The notes under the pieces were generated by a model. The model ran no database searches, had not been told where the DNA came from, and was given only the letters and a program-made list of their open reading frames with translations. The position numbers and the translations under genes are program-made. Of a stretch of 64,000 nt of DNA, positions 57,044 through 64,000 are shown piece by piece. The stretch is from Rubrivivax sp. (lineage in GTDB: Bacteria > Pseudomonadota > Gammaproteobacteria > Burkholderiales > Burkholderiaceae_C), in NCBI GenBank assembly GCA_027490215.1, contig JAIXYO010000030.1, forward strand, positions 43,329 through 107,328, written 5' to 3'. Within the stretch, counting starts at the first letter, position 1; every line of letters begins with the position of its first letter.

Positions 57044-57868
57044 TCAGATCTCCACTCGTGTCCCCACCTCGAGCACTGCGTTACTGGGCAGCCGGAAGAA
57101 CTCCGCCACGCCTCCAGCGTTGCGGCTCATCGCGGCAAACAAACGCTCGCGCCAGTTCGCCATGCCGCCGCCAGGCGTCGGCACCGCGGCTTCTCGGCTC
57201 AGGAAGTAGCTGGTCTCGAACACCGGAATGTGCAGCCCATGGGACTGTGTGAGCTCCAGTGCCCTGGGAACGTCGGGCGTGTTCATGAAGCCGAAGTTCA
57301 GGGTCACGCGCCAGAAGCCGTGTCCCAGCGGCACCACCTGGACGCGCCGGTCCATCGATACCCAGGGCACTTCTTGGAACACCACGGTAAGGATGACGTT
57401 GCGCGCGTGGAGCACCTGGTTGTGCTTCAGGTTGTGCAGCAAGGCCTGCGGCACGGTCGTCGGGTCGGCAACGGCATAAACCGCTGTGCGCTCGGCGCGG
57501 TTCAGCGAGCGTGGGTCGAGCCCGTCGCGACGGATGGCCTGCAACAGCAGCGCCCAGTTCACCGCTGGCATATAGATCTGGCCCATCTCGCGCACCGAGG
57601 TGTAGCGAATGGTCATGCTCGGCGGGAAGCCGAGCTGGATGGCCTGCTTGGTCATGGAATAGGCGCCGGAGATGAAGGCCAGCACGGCAATCGCACTTGC
57701 GGCGAGTGACGCCCACGGCGTCGACCAGAGGGCCGCGATGCCGGCGCCCAGGACCAGGATCAGCGCCATGTTCGCCAAATCAATCCGACCGTCCAGCCCG
57801 AGCTTCCGTAAGCGGGCACCGCGTCTGGCCTGGGCTTGGGAGCAAAATCGCCACACCGAGACAGTCAA
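57044..57868 (-). pseudogene. kup: Truncated kup potassium transporter (N-terminus and internal region missing)
   Basis: The 274 codons show Kup signatures: [20 protein letters not shown] and [21 protein letters not shown], then jump directly to the cytosolic C-terminus [20 protein letters not shown]. Intact Kup proteins are about 620 residues with 12 spans. Here roughly the first 330 residues and the block of membrane spans after [10 protein letters not shown] are gone. The frame stays open, so it would be annotated as a short 'potassium transporter', but it cannot form a channel. The 5' end stops 8 bp from the BLUF gene, so a deletion probably created the present junction. Confidence 0.85.
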
Positions 57869-57876
57869 AGCTTCGT

Positions 57877-58302
57877 ATGACCTACCAAGTCATCTATTCC
57901 TCAATGGCGGCAGAGAACCTGTCCATGCCTGACCTCGAGTCGATCCTGGTCGACGCGCGTGAGGGGAACAAGAGGCGCGGCATCACAGGAGCGCTGGTAT
58001 TCGTTGAAGACGTGTTCCTTCAGATCCTTGAGGGGGATCGAGATGCAGTGCAGCGCCTCATGAGCAGCATCGAGAAGGACCCCCGACATTCCGAACTGCA
58101 TGTGATCTCTGAGTCGGAAATTGACCAGCCAATGTTCACTGCTTGGAAGATGGCTCACCTCAGTCCAGCTCCTGAGCAAATCGCTGCGTGGCTCGGCAAG
58201 GAAGGCACCGCATCTGTGCAAGAACTGCTTGCCGACCTCCACCGAATGCCAGATCAGGCCTCTTGCCTCGCGGAGGGAATCTTGACGGCACTGGCTGAGT
58301 GA
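57877..58302 (+). CDS. BLUF-domain blue-light sensor
   Basis: 141 residues: BLUF domain (about 1-95) with the flavin-triad residues Tyr7 (VIYSS), Asn31 ([10 protein letters not shown]) and Gln49 (FLQILEG), and Trp90/Met92 (TAWKM). A C-terminal helical tail (about 95-141) follows. Such short BLUF proteins act by protein-protein contacts after photon capture. It lies 207 bp upstream of the pseudo-receiver/CheX gene, which is a likely partner. Confidence 0.93.
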   Translation: MTYQVIYSSMAAENLSMPDLESILVDAREGNKRRGITGALVFVEDVFLQILEGDRDAVQRLMSSIEKDPRHSELHVISESEIDQPMFTAWKMAHLSPAPEQIAAWLGKEGTASVQELLADLHRMPDQASCLAEGILTALAE

Positions 58303-58508
58303 TACCAGTTAAGGGCAGTCCCTGAAGTGGTCCTCGCATTGCCGGGAGCATGGGTGCGCAACTGGGGCAACGCACCAGCGCAAAAGTTCGCACTTTTTCC
58401 ATAAAAGTGAAAGCTCGGTTGCTTCCTCCTGACCTGGTGCTTCGTAGACTTCTGCGCAATGGTTTTGCACTTTGCAGCCAATCTGCCACGTTGAGCAAAG
58501 GACCCCAG

Positions 58509-59477
58509 ATGGAAGCCGCCGATAACGTCGTCTCGAAGGTGCTGATCATTGATGACGGCAACGCTCAGACGCTTGATCAGATCAAGAGTTTCTGTGCAGA
58601 GAACGACCTCATCGGGGTCAAGACCCACTCTGACAACGTGATGACCGTGCTCAAGTCCAATGTCGACCTGGGAGGCGTCTTGTTGTCAGAGAGTTATCAC
58701 AATTCGCCCACCGGCGGCATCGAACTGGGTTTGAAGATCCACAAGGCCAGGCCGGAGCTGCCGATCTTCTTGCGAAGGCACCAGGAGGCCTCGCTGGACA
58801 GCCTGCCCGCGCGTGCGCAGGGCAGCTTCTGTGCGGCGTACCACATCAATGACATGGAAGGCCTCAAGCGCAGCCTGAAGGACTTCATCTTCAGCTATTA
58901 CTTCCCCAACACGATGGTGCGTGGCATTCAGCGCATCACGGAAGACGCGATGCTGGTGTACTTGCGGCGCTTCAGCCTGACTTGCGATGCGCCATACGTC
59001 GTCAAGGACTCCATCGTCTGCGGCGAGGTGTTCACGCTGGTGCCGCTGGAGAGCAGGTGGTGTCGCGGCTACATGATGCTGCAGTCGGAAAACCGCGCGA
59101 TCAGGACTGAGAGCGCGTCTCACGATCCCTACGTCAAGCCCAAGCTCAGCCGCGTGTCTGACGTGCTGGGCGAGATCACCAACATGGTGTGGGGCTCGTT
59201 CAAGTCCAACTACGTGGGCGACGAGGACCGCACCTTGATGTCGCAGATCCAGGTGCCCATGCTGGTGATGCTGGATGAGAAGAACATCTCCTTTGGCTCC
59301 AGCACGCCACAGCTGTGTTTCAAGTACACGCTCACGGACCTGGACGACCAGAGCGCGCCACCCGTCAAGATCTACCAACGCCTGGTGTTCAACCTGAGCT
59401 GGTCGCCAGAGGACTTCAAAGAGATGCAGGTCTCGACGGAAGAGTTGGTGGATGCCGGCGAGCTGGAGTTGTTCTGA
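58509..59477 (+). CDS. Pseudo-receiver plus CheX-like phosphatase protein
   Basis: 322 residues from ATG at 58509. The first 125 residues look like a receiver with the acidic pair Asp15-Asp16 (VLIIDDG), but the phospho-acceptor position reads GVLLSESYHN, so the usual aspartate is Ser60. The C-terminal part has the CheX/CheC-type ExxN motif GEITNMVWGSFKSNY. That motif dephosphorylates CheY-like proteins in other bacteria. Its link to the BLUF gene suggests light-linked control of a phosphorelay, but no direct evidence exists here. Confidence 0.8.
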   Translation: MEAADNVVSKVLIIDDGNAQTLDQIKSFCAENDLIGVKTHSDNVMTVLKSNVDLGGVLLSESYHNSPTGGIELGLKIHKARPELPIFLRRHQEASLDSLPARAQGSFCAAYHINDMEGLKRSLKDFIFSYYFPNTMVRGIQRITEDAMLVYLRRFSLTCDAPYVVKDSIVCGEVFTLVPLESRWCRGYMMLQSENRAIRTESASHDPYVKPKLSRVSDVLGEITNMVWGSFKSNYVGDEDRTLMSQIQVPMLVMLDEKNISFGSSTPQLCFKYTLTDLDDQSAPPVKIYQRLVFNLSWSPEDFKEMQVSTEELVDAGELELF

Positions 59478-59615
59478 TCGCCTGGTGGAATCAACGCGTG
59501 CGTGGGAGCAAGGAGCACGTTCATCACGCCAGATTCGAGGCCCAGCGAAGCATCCTCAGATGACGCTCGGCGCCAACGCCTCGGCATTCCCTGCGGAGTT
59601 CCAAGCATCAGGTCG

Positions 59616-60212
59616 TTATCGAACGGGGTCGCTGGCTGATTTACCCAGCGCCGATGTTTCGGCGAGTGCGGCAGAGAGGCGGCCGCGCGGTGCGAAACCC
59701 CAGCCCCCGAGGTATTCAAGGTCGTCGATCAACCACCCGGATCCATCCCGGACCAGCAGGAAGCGATCCGGCCAGGTCTCGATCACCTTGTGGGTTTCAG
59801 GATCGCTATAGCTGTACTTCACGCGCACCGTGACATGACCGTCCGCCACCTCGACGGCATCTATTTCGCCGCTGGATGCACCCTCGAAAAGGCTGGAGAA
59901 GATATCGCCGTCGATCATCGGCGGCTTGTCGCTGGGGTACCTGGCCTTGTAGGCCTGCTGGCCCGCGAGCGCGTCGTGAAGCAGGCCGTTCAGGCGTGGG
60001 CTCAAATGCGGCGCGAGCGCGGCGGCCTGGTTTGCGTCAGGCAGGCCGCGGAAAGACTGCTCGCGATACTGCGCAAGGAAGGCCCGCACACGCTCGCCCT
60101 CCGCGGATGACGCTCTCGTTTCCGCAGGCGCTTGCGCAGGCACAGGTGCCTCGTGCTCCCCAGAGCAGGCACAGAGCAAGGCAAGCAGGGGAGACAGGAG
60201 CCGGCCTTTCAC
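59616..60212 (-). CDS. Hypothetical lipoprotein or secreted protein
   Basis: 198 residues; LLALLCACSGEH at the N-terminus gives a possible lipobox (LCAC). The remaining sequence contains a beta-rich domain (VTVRVKYSYSDPETHKVIE, FLLVRDGSGWLIDDLEYLGGW) resembling DUF3828-like folds. Its start overlaps the next gene's stop by a few bases. Function unknown. Confidence 0.7.
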   Translation of the reverse strand: MKGRLLSPLLALLCACSGEHEAPVPAQAPAETRASSAEGERVRAFLAQYREQSFRGLPDANQAAALAPHLSPRLNGLLHDALAGQQAYKARYPSDKPPMIDGDIFSSLFEGASSGEIDAVEVADGHVTVRVKYSYSDPETHKVIETWPDRFLLVRDGSGWLIDDLEYLGGWGFAPRGRLSAALAETSALGKSASDPVR

Positions 60213-60691
60213 AGTGAGGGCCTCCTTGATCGGGCGATACGCGCGAGAACCGCGGCATCTTTGGCATGGCGGGAACGCAGTTCTTTCTGGTCCGTATCAA
60301 GCTCGCGACAGCGCAGGCTCGACACGGCCGCAGCCATCTGCGCCCGACGTTCCTCGTTGTAGGGCTCTTCACCCGCCCAGTGGTTGCAGAGCACGGCACG
60401 GCGGATGAAGTCGCGCACCTCCGGAGGCATGCCTTCCTGCAGGGCCCTGAGGCCGGGTGCCTCGTCATTGACCGGCTCCGGCTTTGCGGGAATCGCGATC
60501 AAGGGCGCACTTGGCGCATCGGCCCCGGTAACGGGCGCGGAGGGTTCAGGGACGGGCGGCGACGGCGTAGCGCTTGACTCCGTCTTGGCGGGAGAAGCCA
60601 GAGACACCGGGTGCCGCTCGCACGCCGACAGACACAGCAACCCAACGACGGCAGCCGCAGCGGCACAAAGAGGTAACGCGGAATGCCTCAT
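60209..60691 (-). CDS. Hypothetical lipoprotein
   Basis: 160 residues with a clean lipobox (GLLCLSAC, about residue 24) followed by a Pro/Ala/Ser-rich stretch and a helical C-terminus (GMPPEVRDFIRRAVLCNHW). Upstream of the previous gene and overlapping it by four bases, so likely an operon. No recognised family. Confidence 0.7.
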   Translation of the reverse strand: MRHSALPLCAAAAAVVGLLCLSACERHPVSLASPAKTESSATPSPPVPEPSAPVTGADAPSAPLIAIPAKPEPVNDEAPGLRALQEGMPPEVRDFIRRAVLCNHWAGEEPYNEERRAQMAAAVSSLRCRELDTDQKELRSRHAKDAAVLARIARSRRPSL

Positions 60692-60708
60692 GCGCAGTGG
60701 CCGCCCTG

Positions 60709-61482
60709 TCAGTAGTTGTTGAGCGCCGTGACCTTGCCATCAGCGCCAAACCACACCTGCCCGCCGCCGAGCATCGCACCCACATCGCGGACGAACATGT
60801 TGCGGGGGAGACCGTTGGCGATTTCCTCGCGGAAACGGGGCGTGAAGATCAGGTCGTAGTCGGGCAGCAACTGCGCGGCCGAGGTATAGCGCTTGCGGCC
60901 CGCGGAGGTATCGATGCGGATCGGGTAGCGGATCAGCGCGGCGGCGGTCTTGCGGTCCTTGCGCTTCACGGCACGCCAGAACGCCTGCGCGTTGCGGTGC
61001 AGGATCTCGGGGTCCTGCACGCCAAGCACCGCGTAACGGTTGTTCAGGGACCCGGCCGTACCGCCTTCCATCGAGAGGTAGATCGGCAGGGAGGTGCCAG
61101 CGCCGGTCTTGGTCCAGGTGCCGCGGATCACCTCGCACTGGAGTTCGCTGTCGCCGAACCTGCTCTTCGGGTCTTTCTCGGGGAACTCGGCCTCGAAGCG
61201 AGCCGCCGTGGCGCCGGTGGCATCCAATTCCTCCAGCACCACGTGCGTGCTGTCGATCATGCGGCCGCGCAGCGCAATGTCTTTCAGTTGCGAGGCGTAG
61301 AAATACACGCCGGTCACATCCTTGTCCCCGAAGATCAGCGTCATGCGGATCCGTAACGTGTCACCTAACGTTCCCTCGTAGTTCCACATCCAGCCCGGCT
61401 GCGGGTTGTTGCAGATGGCGAATGCGGGCAGCGGCACCACGAGCAGCAACAGTCCGGCAAGCGCTAAACGACGCAGACGCAT
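60709..61482 (-). CDS. Hypothetical secreted protein
   Basis: 257 residues from ATG at 61482 with a signal peptide ending about PAFAI. ICNNPQPGWMWNYEGTLGDT follows the cleavage site. An upstream ATG at 61533 is in frame but gives a poorer signal peptide. It is separated by 17 bp from the lipoprotein gene, forming a three-gene group of exported proteins. No family recognised. Confidence 0.7.
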   Translation of the reverse strand: MRLRRLALAGLLLLVVPLPAFAICNNPQPGWMWNYEGTLGDTLRIRMTLIFGDKDVTGVYFYASQLKDIALRGRMIDSTHVVLEELDATGATAARFEAEFPEKDPKSRFGDSELQCEVIRGTWTKTGAGTSLPIYLSMEGGTAGSLNNRYAVLGVQDPEILHRNAQAFWRAVKRKDRKTAAALIRYPIRIDTSAGRKRYTSAAQLLPDYDLIFTPRFREEIANGLPRNMFVRDVGAMLGGGQVWFGADGKVTALNNY

Positions 61483-61756
61483 GAGCTTGGCAAGTCCAGG
61501 GAGAGGAACGCGCGACTCTAATCCAGAGGCCATCTCGGGTTCCCCTTCCCCATGACGCCCCGAACAAGGCTCTCGGCGCGTCTGCCAGCACGCCATGAAA
61601 GCGGATCCGGTGTAGGCGCCTTCCTGGCACCAGCGCCGCCAGCCGCTGCATGAACTCCGCGTATCGTTCCGGCAGATGCCGCTGACATGCGTCACGGCTG
61701 GTGCCGCCAGTTCGTCATGGGGTGAATTCTTCAATCCAACCTGCCCGGATGTACCC

Positions 61757-62305
61757 ATGAGACTTTCCCGCCTCGCCACCGCATTGCTCCTTGCTGCCAT
61801 TCCACTTGTGGCAACCGCCGCCGGCAAAACCGCCTGCCACGATGGCGGCCGCTACCGAGTGGTGGCCAAAGCCACCGGGTCGGTGGGAACCGATTTCCTC
61901 ATCAAATACACGGCGCGCGGACGCAGCAGCCCGGCCTGCCGCTACGCAGTGCGCGCGGGTGATTTCGAGATCCGCAACGAGAGGGCCGAGTACTTCCTTG
62001 GCCTGCAAGGGACGCTGCTGATTCTGGACAGCGGAACGGCCCCTGAGCCGCGCGGCCTGATCGTGTGGGATCTCGAGAAGCGGCAGAAGGTTTTTACGGG
62101 TGCCTACTCGCCTCCCTACAGCATCGACGCGGCAGGCATGCGCTTCTGGGCGCAGAGCGGTGAAGCCACGGATGCCAACTGCCCGCAGGCCGCTGGCTGG
62201 CGCGCCAACGGTCTTGGGGCCGCACTCGAGACCGAGACGACCCTCAACTTTGCTGACCTGAGCCTAACGCCCTCGGTCAACACGCGTTGCAGCGCGCGGC
62301 AGTGA
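61757..62305 (+). CDS. Hypothetical secreted protein
   Basis: 182 residues from ATG at 61757, signal peptide about 1-22 (LLAAIPLVATAAG), then a beta-rich domain (GRYRVVAKATGSVGTDFLIK, IVWDLEKRQKVFTGAY). Divergent from the gene at 60709. The 241 bp after its stop hold no gene. No family recognised. Confidence 0.65.
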   Translation: MRLSRLATALLLAAIPLVATAAGKTACHDGGRYRVVAKATGSVGTDFLIKYTARGRSSPACRYAVRAGDFEIRNERAEYFLGLQGTLLILDSGTAPEPRGLIVWDLEKRQKVFTGAYSPPYSIDAAGMRFWAQSGEATDANCPQAAGWRANGLGAALETETTLNFADLSLTPSVNTRCSARQ

Positions 62306-62546
62306 GCGTCGCCGTCTGGCAGATGCGCGTGCATGCCCAGGCTGAGCACGGCGCCACCGTTGCCTTGCTGCGAACGGCGGTTCTGCGTCGACCAATGTGC
62401 GATGCCGGGGAGAAGGTGTCGGTCGGCAAAGGCCATTCAGCCTGCCGGCCCATGGCTGACACCCGGGAACGCCAACACCCGGATTTCAACCCTCCCGACA
62501 AGTACAGAACAGATTGGCGCAACGTGCTGTCCAGCGCCGCGCTGAT

Positions 62547-63242
62547 TCAGGGCCGAACGCCCTTGCGTTCGGCCAGGGTGTGGTCGTTCGCGAGCCTCCA
62601 GCGCACCTCGGTTTCGCTGCACAGAGCCGCCAGACGGGTCAGCACGTTTCGCACGGCCGCATGCGCCGCCACAACGCCACCGCGCGCGTCCTCACTGGTG
62701 CTGTCAACCACCGCATCGAACTGCTCGCTGGCCAGGACGCGGCGTGTCACGCTGTCGACCAGGCTCGCGCGCAAGCTGAAACGCACCCGGCTGGGCTGGC
62801 TGCTGAAGTCCTGCTGCAGACGCAGGATCTCCGTGTCCAGTTCGATGTCCGCGCGTGCTGCGCTCGGTGCGTTCACCACCGCCGGGAAGGCGCTGGTCGA
62901 CTCGATCGCAGCAACCATCATCGGCATCAGCATCCGAGCAGGCGTGTCGACCCAGACGCTGTTCGCATAGGTGCCGAGCCGCTGCGACTCGCGCGTGTAG
63001 ACGATCCCCACGCTGTCGTAGCCCGGTGAGGCTTGCGGCCGATTCACCGCCAGGGTCGGGCGTGCCGCGCTGGCCACGGCAGGATCACGCGGCAGCGAGA
63101 TCACGGCCCTCGGCGCGTTGTCCAGTGTGTAGGAGGCCGGCGCCACGGGCGGTTTGGGCAGCAGGTCGGCGCAGCCAGCCGTGCCCAGCACCAGCGCGGT
63201 TGCCAACCACCCGACCAGGGCCCGAGAAAGGATGTGCTTCAT
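62547..63242 (-). CDS. ABC-type transport auxiliary lipoprotein (PqiC/MlaD-linked)
   Basis: 231 residues. Lipobox GTAGC at about residue 24, then the PqiC-like fold (YTLDNAPRAV, NRPQASPGYDSVGIVYTRE, WVDTPARMLMPMMVAAIES). These lipoproteins sit in the outer membrane and work with MCE-type transporters. It overlaps the MCE gene by four bases, so it is clearly part of that locus. Confidence 0.88.
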   Translation of the reverse strand: MKHILSRALVGWLATALVLGTAGCADLLPKPPVAPASYTLDNAPRAVISLPRDPAVASAARPTLAVNRPQASPGYDSVGIVYTRESQRLGTYANSVWVDTPARMLMPMMVAAIESTSAFPAVVNAPSAARADIELDTEILRLQQDFSSQPSRVRFSLRASLVDSVTRRVLASEQFDAVVDSTSEDARGGVVAAHAAVRNVLTRLAALCSETEVRWRLANDHTLAERKGVRP

Positions 63243-64000
63243 GGGGCCGGCTTTCGGCTGGGTGACGATGGCGCGCCATCCGTCGAGGTTTCGCCTGGCC
63301 CCAGCGGCACCGGGCTGCGGCCGAGGATCAGCGCCGATGGGTTGCGTTCGGTCTGCTCGCTGAGGCGCCGAAGCGAAGCCGACAGGACATTCAGCTCACC
63401 CAGCAGGCGCTGCAGTTCAGGCAGCGTCTGCGCTGTGAACCGCTGCACATCTGCGCCAACGGCATCGACCGTGTCGCCGGCCCGCGTGCTCGCCTGCGCC
63501 GCGGATTGACCGAGTTGATCGATGGACTGCGCACTGCGACCGATCTGATCGATCAGTGGACCCAGCCGGGCGGTGGCTTGCGCGGTGTGGTCGAAGGTGC
63601 GCGAGGCGTTCACGATGCCCGCATCGATGGTGTCGCGCCGCGCCGCAACGGCCCGCGAGACGGTTGCCATATCGGCCAGCGCGTGGCTGAAAGCTTCGCG
63701 ATTGGCATCGCTGAGGATCGCGTCGATGTTGCTCGAGGTGCGGTCCAGCTTGGCGAGCACCGTCGTCAGCACGTTTTCCAGCCGGGTGCTCAGTGACGGC
63801 TTGGTGTGGATGACGGGATAGGCGGCCCCGTCGATGGCCCGCAGCGGCGGCGAGGCCGCGGTGCTGCCACCGAGTTCGACATAGGCGATGCCGGTGAGCC
63901 CTTGCGTCTTCAACACTGCCAGCGTGTCTTCCTTGACCGGCGTGCCGCGCTCGATCGCGAGCAACAGCAGCACCCGCTCGGGGTTCGATCGGTCGAGTGC
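63239..64000 (-). CDS. MCE (MlaD-like) protein, 3' part; start lies beyond the window
   Basis: The frame is open to the right edge. It reads SNPERVLLLLAIERGTPVKE, TQGLTGIAYVELGGS, typical of the MCE domain, then a long helical, hydrophobic-repeat tail (RLENVLTTVLAKLDRTSSNI, LGPLIDQIGRSAQSID). MCE proteins form periplasmic rings or tunnels for phospholipid transport. ATPase and permease genes should lie to the right. Confidence 0.88.
   Translation of the reverse strand, partial: ALDRSNPERVLLLLAIERGTPVKEDTLAVLKTQGLTGIAYVELGGSTAASPPLRAIDGAAYPVIHTKPSLSTRLENVLTTVLAKLDRTSSNIDAILSDANREAFSHALADMATVSRAVAARRDTIDAGIVNASRTFDHTAQATARLGPLIDQIGRSAQSIDQLGQSAAQASTRAGDTVDAVGADVQRFTAQTLPELQRLLGELNVLSASLRRLSEQTERNPSALILGRSPVPLGPGETSTDGAPSSPSRKPAP

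Overview
The window comes from a high-GC betaproteobacterium, most likely a member of the Burkholderiales. The best evidence is the run infC-rpmI-rplT-pheS-pheT-ihfA-merR-tRNA-Pro at 36.3-42.2 kb, together with a DUF3138-type porin and the general gene content. I saw no insertion sequence, integrase, CRISPR array or rRNA gene.

0-19 kb is a polyamine catabolism locus. After the 5' part of isocitrate lyase (aceA, minus strand) come an agmatinase-family ureohydrolase, an Lrp/AsnC regulator (minus) and a long run of plus-strand genes: omega-aminotransferase, gamma-glutamylputrescine oxidase (puuB), gamma-glutamyl-GABA hydrolase (puuD), gamma-glutamylputrescine synthetase (puuA), a SpuC-like aminotransferase, a PotFGHI putrescine importer, an outer-membrane porin, an aldehyde dehydrogenase (puuC), GABA aminotransferase (gabT) and a second glutamine-synthetase-like ligase. 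Together they would take putrescine, made from agmatine or imported, to GABA and succinate semialdehyde.

19-27 kb holds housekeeping and envelope genes (universal stress protein, DusA, M13 peptidase, MltF-like lytic transglycosylase). 25.3-36.2 kb is the most unusual part. A minus-strand operon encodes a guanidinobutyrase-type ureohydrolase, a PotD-like binding protein, two permeases, an ATPase, an MBL-fold hydrolase and an amidase, which fits uptake and use of a guanidino compound. The divergent gbuA/lysR control region is duplicated 2,602 bp away with 180 of 183 identical bases. The left copy keeps gbuA and has only a lysR remnant; the right copy keeps lysR and has only the first codons of gbuA. 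A glycosyltransferase and a carboxyl/O-methyltransferase gene lie between the copies.

36.3-48.3 kb is the translation cluster: tRNA-Pro(GGG), merR, ihfA, pheT, pheS, rplT, rpmI, infC (AUC start, so missed or shortened by standard start rules), thrS, tex and a BaiN-like flavoprotein. Several strong leader hairpins lie between these genes. 48.5-64 kb is mixed: a CBS protein, a soluble tandem-PAS protein with a very short chemoreceptor tip, an MFS exporter, DUF3297, a YebC-type protein, a thioesterase, an alcohol dehydrogenase, a DUF1275 protein, a SYLF protein, a kup pseudogene beside a BLUF photoreceptor and a pseudo-receiver/CheX protein, several uncharacterised exported proteins, and the start of an MCE (Mla-like) transport locus that runs off the right end.
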